From positions 434,001 to 498,000 of the forward strand of contig NZ_JAAMPA010000001.1 in the NCBI RefSeq assembly GCF_011758655.1: a stretch of DNA of 64,000 nucleotides, given 5' to 3'. The position numbers and the translations under genes are program-made. Below are positions 44,169-52,740 of the stretch, piece by piece (position 1 is the stretch's first letter; each line of letters starts with the position of its first letter). The stretch comes from Modestobacter marinus (GTDB lineage: Bacteria > Actinomycetota > Actinomycetes > Mycobacteriales > Geodermatophilaceae). The notes below the pieces were generated by a model. That model had not been told where the DNA came from. It made no database searches and saw only the letters and a list, made by a program, of their open reading frames with translations.

Positions 44169-45187
44169 GCAGCGTCGGTTGGGGGGTGGCCGGCTGCGGC
44201 TGGGTGGCGCGCGACCACGCCGTCCCCGCGCTGCGGCAGGTGCCCGGCGCCCGGCTGGTGGCCCTGCACGACCGGGACCCGGGCGCGATGGCCCGGATGC
44301 CCACCGACGCACCCGCGACGACCGACCTGGCCGCCTTCCTGGCCACCCCCGGGCTCGACGCGGTCTACGTGGCGGTGCCCAACTCCGCGCACCGGCAGGT
44401 CGTCGAGGCCGCGGCCGCCGCCGGGGTGGCGGTGCTGTGCGAGAAGCCGCTGGCCGCCGACCTCGCCGACGCCGAGGCCGCCGTCGCCGCGGCCGACCGG
44501 GCCGGCGTGCTGCTCGGCACCGCCTACGACCAGCGCTGGCACCCGGCGCACGTCCGGCTGCGCGAGCTGGTGCCCGAGCTCGGCACGGTCACCGCCGTCC
44601 GGGTCGTGTACTGCTGCTGGCTGCCGGCCGACTGGTCACCCGACGGCCGGCCGCACGACAACTGGCGCATCGACCCCGCCCGCGCCGGGGGCGGCGCCGC
44701 GATCGACCTGGCGCCGCACGGCCTGGACCTGGCCGGCGTCCTGCTCGGCGAGGACGTCGCCGAGCTCACCGCGCTGCTGCAGCGCCGGGTGCAGCGCTAC
44801 CCGGTCGACGACGGCGCGCTGCTCATCGGCCGCACCGCCGGCGGCGTGCTGGTCGACCTGCACGTGGCCTACAACTGCCCCGACGCCCTCCCCCGCCGCC
44901 GGCTGGAGGTCGTCGGGACCCGGGGCACGGCCGTCGCCGTGGACACGATGGGCCAGACCCCCGGCGGGTCGCTGACGCTGTTCCGCCCCGAGCCGGTCGA
45001 CGTCCCGTTCGCCGGCACCGACCCGTTCAGCGCGCAGTTCGCCGGCTTCGGCGCCGCGGTCGCCGGCACCGGCCCCTGGCCGTACCCGGCCGCCCGCGAC
45101 CTGGCCCTCCACCGGCTGCTGGTCACCGCGCTGGGCCGGGCCACCGCACGCCCGTCGACGACGATCCGAGAGGAGCTGCCCGCGTGA
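44165..45187 (+). CDS. Gfo/Idh/MocA-family oxidoreductase
   Basis: 340 residues from a GTG overlapping the previous stop. The N-terminal Rossmann domain has GVAGCGWVARDHAVPAL and the conserved VLCEKPLAADLADAEAA with the catalytic-region lysine of EKP. The C-terminal part contains PHDNWRIDPARAGGGAAIDL, as in sugar and inositol dehydrogenases. It probably oxidises or reduces an inositol or sugar hydroxyl with NAD(P). The neighbouring TIM-barrel gene supports an inosose-like intermediate. Confidence 0.85.
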   Translation: MSSVGWGVAGCGWVARDHAVPALRQVPGARLVALHDRDPGAMARMPTDAPATTDLAAFLATPGLDAVYVAVPNSAHRQVVEAAAAAGVAVLCEKPLAADLADAEAAVAAADRAGVLLGTAYDQRWHPAHVRLRELVPELGTVTAVRVVYCCWLPADWSPDGRPHDNWRIDPARAGGGAAIDLAPHGLDLAGVLLGEDVAELTALLQRRVQRYPVDDGALLIGRTAGGVLVDLHVAYNCPDALPRRRLEVVGTRGTAVAVDTMGQTPGGSLTLFRPEPVDVPFAGTDPFSAQFAGFGAAVAGTGPWPYPAARDLALHRLLVTALGRATARPSTTIREELPA

Positions 45188-46071
45188 ACCCCGAACCCGC
45201 CACCAACCCCTACCGCGGCCTGCTGCCCGACCTGCCCGCCTTCGCCTGTACCCACTGCGGGCACTGGCAGCGCTGGCCGGCGCCCGGCCCGCAGGTCTGC
45301 CCGGTGTGCGCCGACGTGCGCAACGCCCTGCCCGAGCACGGCTTCGAGTTCGTGACGCCGAAGCAGGCCGACGAGCTGGTGATCGGCTCCTGGCGGCCCA
45401 CCGCGGTCGCCGGCATCACCGAGTTCTTCACCGAGCCGCGGTTCGGGCTGGACAGCCGCGGCTGGGTGATCGAGACCGACGCCGGGCTGGTCGGCTTCGA
45501 GTGCGCCCCCTGGTACACGCCCGAGATGCTGGCCGAGCTGCGCCGGATGGCACGTGAGTTGGGCGGCTTCGATGTGCTGGCGTCCAGCCACGTGCACGGC
45601 TACGGCGCGCTGTGGCAGCTGCAGCTGGAGCTGGAGCCGGGCACCGTGTGCGTCGGGGTGCGCGACCTGGAGTGGACCAAGGCCTTCCGGGTCACCTGGC
45701 CGGCCGACGACGTGCTGGAGCTGGCCCCCGACCTCACCCTGCACCGCACCGGCGGCCACTTCCCCGGGCACTCGGTGCTGCACGACACCCGCCGCGGGGT
45801 GCTGTTCTGCGGCGACTCGCTGAAGGTCGACCTGGACGGCGACGGCCACCCCGTCGGGCTGAGCGCGCACAAGGCGTTCCACGCGCAGATCCCCCTGTCG
45901 CACGGGGAACTGCGGGAGTACCTGGCGGTGGTCGCCGAGCTGGAGTTCGGCACCGTCGCCACGCCGTTCGAGCTGGTGCCGGGCGTGACCACCGACCACG
46001 TCGTCCACCTGGTGCAGCGGCTGCTGTCCCGGCGGCCGGACGCCGCGCCGATCCCGCTGGCCGAGCTGTGA
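45184..46071 (+). CDS. Zinc-ribbon plus metallo-beta-lactamase-fold protein
   Basis: 295 residues from a GTG overlapping the previous stop. The N-terminus is a zinc ribbon, CTHCGHWQRW then CPVC (residues about 22-40). The rest is an MBL-fold domain: LASSHVHGYGALWQL in place of the HxHxDH motif (Asp-His missing), then HRTGGHFPGHSVLHD and LFCGDSLKVD. Some metal ligands are present, so activity may be preserved in modified form. Role in the cluster unknown. Confidence 0.75.
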   Translation: MNPEPATNPYRGLLPDLPAFACTHCGHWQRWPAPGPQVCPVCADVRNALPEHGFEFVTPKQADELVIGSWRPTAVAGITEFFTEPRFGLDSRGWVIETDAGLVGFECAPWYTPEMLAELRRMARELGGFDVLASSHVHGYGALWQLQLELEPGTVCVGVRDLEWTKAFRVTWPADDVLELAPDLTLHRTGGHFPGHSVLHDTRRGVLFCGDSLKVDLDGDGHPVGLSAHKAFHAQIPLSHGELREYLAVVAELEFGTVATPFELVPGVTTDHVVHLVQRLLSRRPDAAPIPLAEL

Positions 46072-47510
46072 GCACCGCGCAGCGTTACCTGGACTCGTTC
46101 CCACCGGGGGTCGAGGAGTTCGCCATCGAGGGGCTGGACTCCCTCGACGTGCCGCTGCACAGCGCCTTCCTCAGCTCCTCCCCGGCACACCCCGGCGGCA
46201 GCGGGCTGGGCTACGGCGCGACCCGGGAGGAGGCGCGCACCGGTGCGCTGGGCGAGATGGCGGAGATGGCGCTGTCCATCCGCGCCCACGCCGGGCTGGA
46301 CCGGGTGCACGGCTCCTACCGCGAGCTGGCCCGCACCGAGGGCCGCGACCGGGTGGCCGACCCGCGCACGCTGTGCCTGGAAGCCGGCAGCCTCTACGAC
46401 GACGACCGGCCGCTGCAGTGGCTGCCGATGACGCGCACCCGGGACGGCGAGCAGGTGCTCGTCCCCGCCGAGCTGGTGGTCTCCGCCCCCGAGGAGCTCC
46501 CCGGCGACCCGCCCCCCGGCGGCTGGCTCACCACGGTCCTCACCAACGGGCAGGGCGCCGCCTTCGACGCCGACCGGGCGGTCTCGCACGCGCTGCTGGA
46601 GCTGCTGCAGCGCGACGGCAACGCCACCACCTTCCGGGCGCTGGACCAGGGCGTGGTGCTGGACCTGGCCGGGCTGCGCGACCCGGATGCGCTGGCGTTG
46701 CTCGACCGGCTGGACGCCGCGGGCATCGACGTCCTGGTCAAGCTGGCGAGCACCGAGCACGGCGTCGTCGACGTCTACGCGGTCGGCTGCTCGCGGGACG
46801 GCTCGGAGCCGGCCCCGATGATGGTCACCGCCTGTGGAGAGGCCGCCTCCCCCGACCGGGACGCCGCCGTCCGCAAGGCGCTGTTCGAGTTCGCCGCCGC
46901 CCGCAGCCGCAAGGCCTTCATGCACGGGCCGCTGGACGCCGTCGCGGCCGCGACCCCGCCGGGCTACCTGGACCAGTGGCTGCGCGGGCACCCGCCGGAG
47001 CGGATGGTCGAGGAGGACCGGGCGCTGCAGGCGATGCTGGCCTGGACCCGGCTGGGCACCGACCGGCTGGTCGAGCTGCTGCAGGGGTCGGTGCTGTCCC
47101 GGCGGCGCACCGTGGCGCTCACCGACCTGCCCACCCGCAGCGCCGGGGACCCCGTCGGCGCGCTCACCGCCGAGGGGTTCGACGTGCTGGTCGACCTGCA
47201 GCCCTCGCGGGGCGAGGCGGTCGCGGCGAAGGTGCTGGTGCCGGGGCTGGAGGCCGAGACGATGTCCTACGGCCGGATCGGCGAGCGCGGCGTGCAGCGG
47301 CTGCTGGAGCGGGAGGGCCCCGGCGCCGGGCTCGCCGTCGTGGGCGCCGACCCGGGCGGCTGGGCGCGGGTGCACCTGACCGCGGCGGCCGAGGAGCGGC
47401 TCGGCGGGCCGGCCTGGTTCGACCGGGCCGGCGCCGACCGGGTGGTGGGCGCGCTGTACGCGCTCTACCGCGAGCCCGGCCGGCACGTCGCGGCCCTGGC
47501 GGCAGCATGA
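46068..47510 (+). CDS. YcaO-like protein
   Basis: 480 residues from a GTG overlapping the previous stop. YcaO signatures are GYGATREEARTGALGEMAEM (the ExxE ATP-binding helix) and TTVLTNGQGAAFDADRAVSH then ALLELLQRD, corresponding to the NGxAxG and ExxERD motifs, with Q replacing one Glu. The C-terminal VLVDLQPSRGEAVAAKVLVPGLE also fits. YcaO enzymes phosphorylate an amide oxygen with ATP to install azolines, thioamides or amidines. No TfuA or McbC-type partner is in the window, so a non-peptide or novel substrate is possible. Confidence 0.85.
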   Translation: MSTAQRYLDSFPPGVEEFAIEGLDSLDVPLHSAFLSSSPAHPGGSGLGYGATREEARTGALGEMAEMALSIRAHAGLDRVHGSYRELARTEGRDRVADPRTLCLEAGSLYDDDRPLQWLPMTRTRDGEQVLVPAELVVSAPEELPGDPPPGGWLTTVLTNGQGAAFDADRAVSHALLELLQRDGNATTFRALDQGVVLDLAGLRDPDALALLDRLDAAGIDVLVKLASTEHGVVDVYAVGCSRDGSEPAPMMVTACGEAASPDRDAAVRKALFEFAAARSRKAFMHGPLDAVAAATPPGYLDQWLRGHPPERMVEEDRALQAMLAWTRLGTDRLVELLQGSVLSRRRTVALTDLPTRSAGDPVGALTAEGFDVLVDLQPSRGEAVAAKVLVPGLEAETMSYGRIGERGVQRLLEREGPGAGLAVVGADPGGWARVHLTAAAEERLGGPAWFDRAGADRVVGALYALYREPGRHVAALAAA

Positions 47511-48337
47511 AGCTGCGCTACGCCTACAACACCAACGGGCTGACCTCCCACCGGCTGGACGACGCGCTGTCCTTCCTCGCCGACACGGGCTACGCCGGGG
47601 TGGCCCTGACCCTCGACGTGGTGCACCTGGACCCCTTCGCCGACGACGCGTTCGCCCAGGCCGAGCGGGTGCGGGCGCGCTGCGACGCCCTCGGGCTCGG
47701 CGTGGTCGTGGAGACCGGCGCCCGGTTCCTGCTCGACCCGCGGGTGAAGCACGAGCCGACCCTGGTCAACCCCACCGCCGAGGGCCGCGCCCGCCGGCTG
47801 GCCTACCTGCGGCTGGCCTGCGACCTGGCCGAGGTGCTGCAGGCCGAGGCGGTGAGCTTCTGGGCCGGCGTGCCCCAGCCGGGGGTCGGCCGGGACGACG
47901 CGGAGCGCTGGCTGGTCGACGGCGTCCGGGCCCTGGTCGACAGCCACGGCGGGCGCTCCTACGACCTGGCCGTCGAGCCGGAGCCGGGGATGCTCGTCGA
48001 GGACGCCGACGACTGGGCCCGGCTCGCCGCCGAGGTGCCCGGGCTGACCCTGGCGCTGGACACGGGGCACTGCGTGGTCAGCGGCCGGTACGCCCCCGAG
48101 GAGGCGGTGACCGCCTTCGCCGGGCAGCTCGGGACGGTCGCCGTCGAGGGGATGCGCCGCGGCGTGCACGACCACCTGCCCCTGGACGAGGGCGACGTCG
48201 ACCTGCCCGCCGTGCTCGGCGCGCTCCGCGACACCGGCTACGACCGGCTGGTGACGCTCGAGCTGTCCCGGGACGGCCACCGGGCGCACCACATGGTGCC
48301 CCGCTCCATCGAGCTCCTGCGGAAGGCCGAGTCATGA
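47507..48337 (+). CDS. Sugar-phosphate isomerase/epimerase-like TIM barrel (AP_endonuc_2 fold)
   Basis: 276 residues from an ATG overlapping the YcaO stop (ATGA). Fold features of xylose-isomerase-like enzymes are YAYNTNGLTSHRLDDALSFL, VEPEPGMLVEDADDW, LALDTGHCVVSGRYAPE and LVTLELSRDGHRAHHM. The Glu, Asp/His and Glu ligands match the metal site of inosose isomerase or hydroxypyruvate isomerase types. It could isomerise the keto product of the Gfo/Idh enzyme, but the substrate is not certain. Confidence 0.8.
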   Translation: MKLRYAYNTNGLTSHRLDDALSFLADTGYAGVALTLDVVHLDPFADDAFAQAERVRARCDALGLGVVVETGARFLLDPRVKHEPTLVNPTAEGRARRLAYLRLACDLAEVLQAEAVSFWAGVPQPGVGRDDAERWLVDGVRALVDSHGGRSYDLAVEPEPGMLVEDADDWARLAAEVPGLTLALDTGHCVVSGRYAPEEAVTAFAGQLGTVAVEGMRRGVHDHLPLDEGDVDLPAVLGALRDTGYDRLVTLELSRDGHRAHHMVPRSIELLRKAES

Positions 48338-49542
48338 GGATCTGCTTCGTCAGCCGCCGCTACTGGCCGGCGGTCAGCGGGATGAGCGTCTACGCGGAGA
48401 ACCTGCTCCGCGAGCTCGTGGCGCTCGGCCACGAGGTGACGCTGGTCAGCCAGTACCGGGACGACGAGGCGGGCACCCGGGTCTACGGCGGCGGCCTGCC
48501 GCCGGCCGACCGGGTGCCGGCGGGCGTCGAGGTGCACGCCCTGCCCAGCCGGGGCGAGACCGTCGTCCCGGCCGACTGGGAGGGCGACATCGCCGAGATC
48601 GTGCGCACCGTCGTCGAGCTGCACGAGCAGCGGCCCTTCGACGTGCTGCACGCCCAGTACGGCTACCCGCCCGGCCTGGCGGTGCTGGAGGCGTCCCGGC
48701 GGACCGGCCTGCCGAACCTGGTCAGCATCCAGGGCGGGGACGGGCACTGGGTGGGCACCTGCTGCACCACGCACGCCGAGGCCATGCGCACCGTGCTGGA
48801 CCACGCCGGCGCGGTGCTGATCGGCAGCGCCAGCTTCCGCGACGAGGTCGTGGGCAACCTGGGCACCGACCCGGCGCGGTTCACGATCGTGCCCGGCGCG
48901 ACCGACACCACCCGGTTCACCCCGGGCGACCGGCCGCTCGGCAGCCTGGCCGACCCGCCGGTGCTGCTGTTCCACGGCCGGGTCGACCGGCGCAAGGGCG
49001 TGCTGGACCTGCTCGAGGCGCTGCCCGACGGCGTCCGGCTGGTGGTGTCCGGCATCGGCCCGGACCTGGACGAGGCGAAGGCCCGCGCCGACGGGCGCAC
49101 CACCTTCCTCGGCTACGTGCCCCCGGACGAGGCGCCGGCGGTCTACCGGACCGCCGACGTCTTCGTCAGCCCGACCTACAGCGAGGGGTTCAGCAACACC
49201 CTGCTGGAGGCGATGGCCAGCGGCCTGCCCACGGTGAGCACCGACAGCGTCGGCGTCGTGGACTGCCTGCGGCACGAGGAGAACGGGCTGCTGCACGAAC
49301 CCGGGGACGTCGCGGGCCTGCGCAAGGAGCTGGACCGGCTGCTCACCGACGCCGACCTGCGCGCCCGGCTGGCCACCACCGCGCTGGAGGAGGTGCGCCG
49401 GCTGTACTCCTGGCCGGTGCTGGCGCGCAGCATCGACGCCGTCTGCACCGAGCTGGCCGGCACCGCACCGGACCTGGACTGGAGCGCGCCGGCCACGGTG
49501 GACCCGTCCTGCCGGTTCCGGTCCGCGGCACACCTGCTCTGA
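48334..49542 (+). CDS. GT-B glycosyltransferase (family 4, MshA-like)
   Basis: 402 residues from an ATG overlapping the previous stop. N-terminal MRICFVSRRYWPAVSGMSVY and C-terminal FVSPTYSEGFSNTLLEAMAS with the E-x7-E nucleotide-sugar site define GT-B family 4. In mycothiol synthesis MshA joins GlcNAc to inositol-3-phosphate. The inositol-phosphate synthase and PIG-L deacetylase genes in the same cluster make an analogous glycosyl-inositol a good guess. Donor sugar unknown, possibly supplied by the epimerase at 50264. Confidence 0.88.
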   Translation: MRICFVSRRYWPAVSGMSVYAENLLRELVALGHEVTLVSQYRDDEAGTRVYGGGLPPADRVPAGVEVHALPSRGETVVPADWEGDIAEIVRTVVELHEQRPFDVLHAQYGYPPGLAVLEASRRTGLPNLVSIQGGDGHWVGTCCTTHAEAMRTVLDHAGAVLIGSASFRDEVVGNLGTDPARFTIVPGATDTTRFTPGDRPLGSLADPPVLLFHGRVDRRKGVLDLLEALPDGVRLVVSGIGPDLDEAKARADGRTTFLGYVPPDEAPAVYRTADVFVSPTYSEGFSNTLLEAMASGLPTVSTDSVGVVDCLRHEENGLLHEPGDVAGLRKELDRLLTDADLRARLATTALEEVRRLYSWPVLARSIDAVCTELAGTAPDLDWSAPATVDPSCRFRSAAHLL

Positions 49543-50267
49543 TGCGCGTGCTCGCGGTCAGCCCGCACCTGGACGACGCCGCATTCTCCGCCGGCGCCAC
49601 GCTGGCGGCGCTGGCCGACGCGGGCCACGAGGTCACCGTGCTCACCTGCTTCACCCGCAGCGTGCCCGACCCGACGGGCTTCGCACTGGCCTGCCAGCTG
49701 GACAAGGGGCTTCCCCCCGACGTCGACTACCTGGCGCTGCGCCGGGCGGAGAACGCCGCGGCGGTCGCCGTGCTCGGGGCGACGGCGGTCGACCTGGACC
49801 TGCCCGAGGCACCGCACCGCGGCTACACCAGCGCACCGGACCTGTTCGCCGGCGTGCACCCCGGGGACGACGTCTGGCGCGACGTCGCCGATCAGCTCGC
49901 CGGCCGGGACGCCGACCTGTGGCTGGCCCCGCAGGCGCTCGGTGGCCACGTCGACCACCTGCAGGTGCTGCGCGCGGTGGCCTCGCTGGACCGGCCGGTG
50001 CTGTGGTGGCGGGACAGCCCCTACGTGCTGCGGGAGCCCGACGCCGTCCCCGGTGCCGCGCTCCCCGCCGGGCTGTCACCGGTCGCGCTGCCGCAGCTGC
50101 CCGATCGGCGAGCCGACGCGTGCGCCTGCTACCGGACGCAGCTGGGCTTCCAGTTCGGCGGCGAGGCCGGGATGCGCACCGCCCTGGCGGAGCTGCTCGA
50201 GGTGCTGCTGGCCGGGCCGGCGGCGCGCTCGGTGCTGCCCGCGGAGCTCGCGGCGGGCCGGGCATGA
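49542..50267 (+). CDS. PIG-L-family deacetylase (MshB-like)
   Basis: 241 residues; its ATG shares the last base of the glycosyltransferase stop (TGATG). The metal motif PHLDDAAFSAGATL replaces the usual PHPDDE but keeps His and Asp residues, and the second motif GGHVDHLQVLRAV provides the other histidines. These enzymes deacetylate GlcNAc-inositol compounds in mycothiol and GPI synthesis. Placement after the glycosyltransferase argues for removal of an N-acetyl from the product. Confidence 0.88.
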   Translation: MRVLAVSPHLDDAAFSAGATLAALADAGHEVTVLTCFTRSVPDPTGFALACQLDKGLPPDVDYLALRRAENAAAVAVLGATAVDLDLPEAPHRGYTSAPDLFAGVHPGDDVWRDVADQLAGRDADLWLAPQALGGHVDHLQVLRAVASLDRPVLWWRDSPYVLREPDAVPGAALPAGLSPVALPQLPDRRADACACYRTQLGFQFGGEAGMRTALAELLEVLLAGPAARSVLPAELAAGRA

Positions 50268-51235
50268 CCTGGCTGGTCACCGGCGGCGCCGGGTACATCG
50301 GGTCGCACGTGGTGCAGGCGATGGCCGCCGCGGGTGAGTCGCTGGTGGTGCTCGACGACCTGTCCAGCGGGGACGCCGGCCGACTGGAGCAGCTGCCCGG
50401 GGTGCCGCTGGTCGTCGGGACCGTCCGCGACCGCGCGCTGGTGGACCGGGTGCTGGGCGAGCACGCGGTGCAGGGCGTGGTGCACGTGGCCGGCAAGAAG
50501 GCGGTGGCGGAGTCGGTCGCCGACCCGCTGCGGTACTTCGCCGAGAACGTCGAGGGCCTGGTCTCGCTGCTGGAGAGCTGCCGGTCCGCGGGCGTGGGCC
50601 GGATCGTCTTCTCCAGCAGCGCCGCGGTCTACGGCGCCCCCGACACCGACCCGGTGACCGAGGACGTCCCGTGCCGGCCGCTGTCGCCCTACGGGCAGAC
50701 CAAGCTGGTCAGCGAGTGGGTGCTGCGCGACTGCGCCACCGCCCACGGGCTGGCGGCCACCTCGCTGCGGTACTTCAACGTGGCCGGCGCCGTGCAGCCC
50801 CGGCTCGGCGACACCGGTGCGGCCAACCTGGTGCCGATGGTCTTCGCCGCCCTGGACGCCGGCCGGGCGCCGGTGGTGTTCGGCGACGACCACGCCACCC
50901 CCGACGGCACCGGGGTGCGGGACTACGTGCACGTCTCCGACGTCGCCGCCGCGCACCTGGCCGCGGCGCGGGCGCTGACCGCCGGCTCGCCGGGCGGCAC
51001 CTACAACGTCGGCACCGGGACCGGCTGCAGCGTCCGCGACGTGCTCCGCGTGGTCGCCGAGGTGACCGGGGCCGACACCACCCCCGAGGTGGCCGGCCGC
51101 CGGCCCGGGGACCCGGCCAGCGTGGTCGCCGCGGTCGGCCGGATCGAGCGCGAGCTGGGCTTCCGGGCCCGGTTCGACCTGCACGACATGGTCAGCAGCG
51201 CCTGGACCGCCTGGCGCCTGCTCCAACCGCGGTGA
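50264..51235 (+). CDS. UDP-glucose 4-epimerase-like NAD-dependent epimerase
   Basis: 323 residues from an ATG overlapping the previous stop. The extended SDR features are TGGAGYIGSHVV, FSSSAAVYG, the catalytic YGQTK and the C-terminal GVRDYVHVSDVAAAHL then TYNVGTGTGCSVRDV. This matches GalE-type enzymes, which interconvert UDP-glucose and UDP-galactose or their GlcNAc forms. As last gene of the cluster it probably supplies the donor sugar. It converges on the ATP-grasp gene with only 28 bp between stops. Confidence 0.9.
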   Translation: MTWLVTGGAGYIGSHVVQAMAAAGESLVVLDDLSSGDAGRLEQLPGVPLVVGTVRDRALVDRVLGEHAVQGVVHVAGKKAVAESVADPLRYFAENVEGLVSLLESCRSAGVGRIVFSSSAAVYGAPDTDPVTEDVPCRPLSPYGQTKLVSEWVLRDCATAHGLAATSLRYFNVAGAVQPRLGDTGAANLVPMVFAALDAGRAPVVFGDDHATPDGTGVRDYVHVSDVAAAHLAAARALTAGSPGGTYNVGTGTGCSVRDVLRVVAEVTGADTTPEVAGRRPGDPASVVAAVGRIERELGFRARFDLHDMVSSAWTAWRLLQPR

Positions 51236-51263
51236 ACACCACGTGCGAGGCGCCGACCGCTCC

Positions 51264-52733
51264 TCAGCCAGGCGGCAGGAGCCAGGTGTCCTTGCTGCCG
51301 TCCAGTGCGGTGGACCCCTCGGTCAGCGCCACCCGGGTCCACGGCGCGGGCAGCGCGCGGGTGACCGCACCGGCGACGGTGGACACCCGCAGCCCGGCCT
51401 CCCGCGGCACCAGGGCGCCGTCGACGAGGGTGGGCACCGTGGAGACCTCGAGGGGCTCCTGGGCGATGAAGCGGTGCGGGGTGGCGGCCACCTCCGCCTG
51501 CAGCTCGGCGAGCTCGGCCGCCGAGCAGCGGGGCCCGACCACCGTTCCGCGCCCGCCGTACCCGCGGACCGGCGTCACGACGAGCTCGTGCAGCCGGTCG
51601 CGCACCTCGGCGAGGTCCGCCTCGTCGGCCAGCAGCCAGGTGCGCACGGTGCCCAGCACCGGCTCCTCACCGAGGTGGAACCGGATCAGCTCCGGCACGT
51701 ACCGGTAGGCGGCCTCGTCGTCGGCCACCCCGTTGCCGGGGACGTTGGCCAGCGCCAGCTGCCCGTCGCGCACGGCGGCCCGGAGCAGCACGCCCAGCGG
51801 CGTGCCGCACGGCGTCAGGTGCGCGGCCAGCCCCGCCTCGTCGATCCGCAGGTGCAGGACGTCGACCCGCAGCCGCTGCCCGTCCACCTGCACCTCGACC
51901 CCACCACCACGCGCCGGCCAGAGCGCGTCGGGCGTGGCGACCGGGACGCCCAGCGCCTCGGCCAGCACCCGGTGCTCGAACCAGCCCGGGCTCTGCGGCC
52001 CCTCGGAGAGCAGGGCCAGCTGCGGGACGCCCGAGCACGCCGGCGGTGCGGCCTCGGCCAGTGCCGCCCGCAGCAGCGGCACCGCCGCGGCCGGGTCGAC
52101 GAGCCCATCGGCCGCGGCGTGCAGCTCCGGCAGGGCAGCACGGCCGCTGACCCGGTCGCTGAGCGCGTGCCCCAGGCCGGACGGCGTCCGCAGGCTGTCC
52201 CGCACCGCCACCCAGCCCCGCGGACCGTGCACCAGGTCCAGACCAGCGACGGTGACCCGCTGCTGGCCGGGCACGGCGAGGTCCGCCGCCGACGCGCGGA
52301 ACGCGGGGCTGGCCGCGACGACCCACGCCGGGACGATCCCGGCGCGCACGGCCTCGGGGTGCCGGTCGGGGTCGGTGCGCCGCCGTCCGGCCGGGCGGTG
52401 GACATCGGCGAGGAAGGCGTTCAGCGCGCGGTGCCGCTGCTCGGCGCCGCGGGCCACGTGCGCCCAGTCGGCGGCCGGGAGGACGCGGGGCACCGGGCAG
52501 AACGGCAACGGCCGCTCCATCAGCCGGCCGTCGACGTAGCTGCCGGTCACCACCCCGCGCGACCGGCGTTCCCGGTCCACCGCGTCGACGACCGCGCCGA
52601 TCCCGGCGGCGCCCAGCCCGTCGAACGCCGGGACGACGGAGCGGTAGGCCGGCCGGAGCGCCCCGGCGGCGCCCACCGCCTCGTCGTCCGCCGAGCCCGG
52701 GTAGCGCGCGAAGACGCCGGAGGCGTCGTTCAT
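51264..52733 (-). CDS. Circularly permuted ATP-grasp ligase (CP_ATPgrasp_2 type)
   Basis: 489 residues. Family landmarks are ANVPGNGVADDEAAYRYVPE, LIRFHLGEEPVLGTVRTW, VTPVRGYGGRGTVVGPRC and PHRFIAQEPLEVSTVPTL, in the order of circularly permuted type 2 ATP-grasp proteins. These form amide bonds using ATP. They are usually found with alpha-E and transglutaminase-like genes, which are absent here. It is the third gene of the asnO, S9, ATP-grasp unit, 7 bp after the S9 gene, so a peptide ligase role in the same pathway is likely. Confidence 0.88.
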   Translation of the reverse strand: MNDASGVFARYPGSADDEAVGAAGALRPAYRSVVPAFDGLGAAGIGAVVDAVDRERRSRGVVTGSYVDGRLMERPLPFCPVPRVLPAADWAHVARGAEQRHRALNAFLADVHRPAGRRRTDPDRHPEAVRAGIVPAWVVAASPAFRASAADLAVPGQQRVTVAGLDLVHGPRGWVAVRDSLRTPSGLGHALSDRVSGRAALPELHAAADGLVDPAAAVPLLRAALAEAAPPACSGVPQLALLSEGPQSPGWFEHRVLAEALGVPVATPDALWPARGGGVEVQVDGQRLRVDVLHLRIDEAGLAAHLTPCGTPLGVLLRAAVRDGQLALANVPGNGVADDEAAYRYVPELIRFHLGEEPVLGTVRTWLLADEADLAEVRDRLHELVVTPVRGYGGRGTVVGPRCSAAELAELQAEVAATPHRFIAQEPLEVSTVPTLVDGALVPREAGLRVSTVAGAVTRALPAPWTRVALTEGSTALDGSKDTWLLPPG

Positions 52734-52740
52734 CGCGGGG

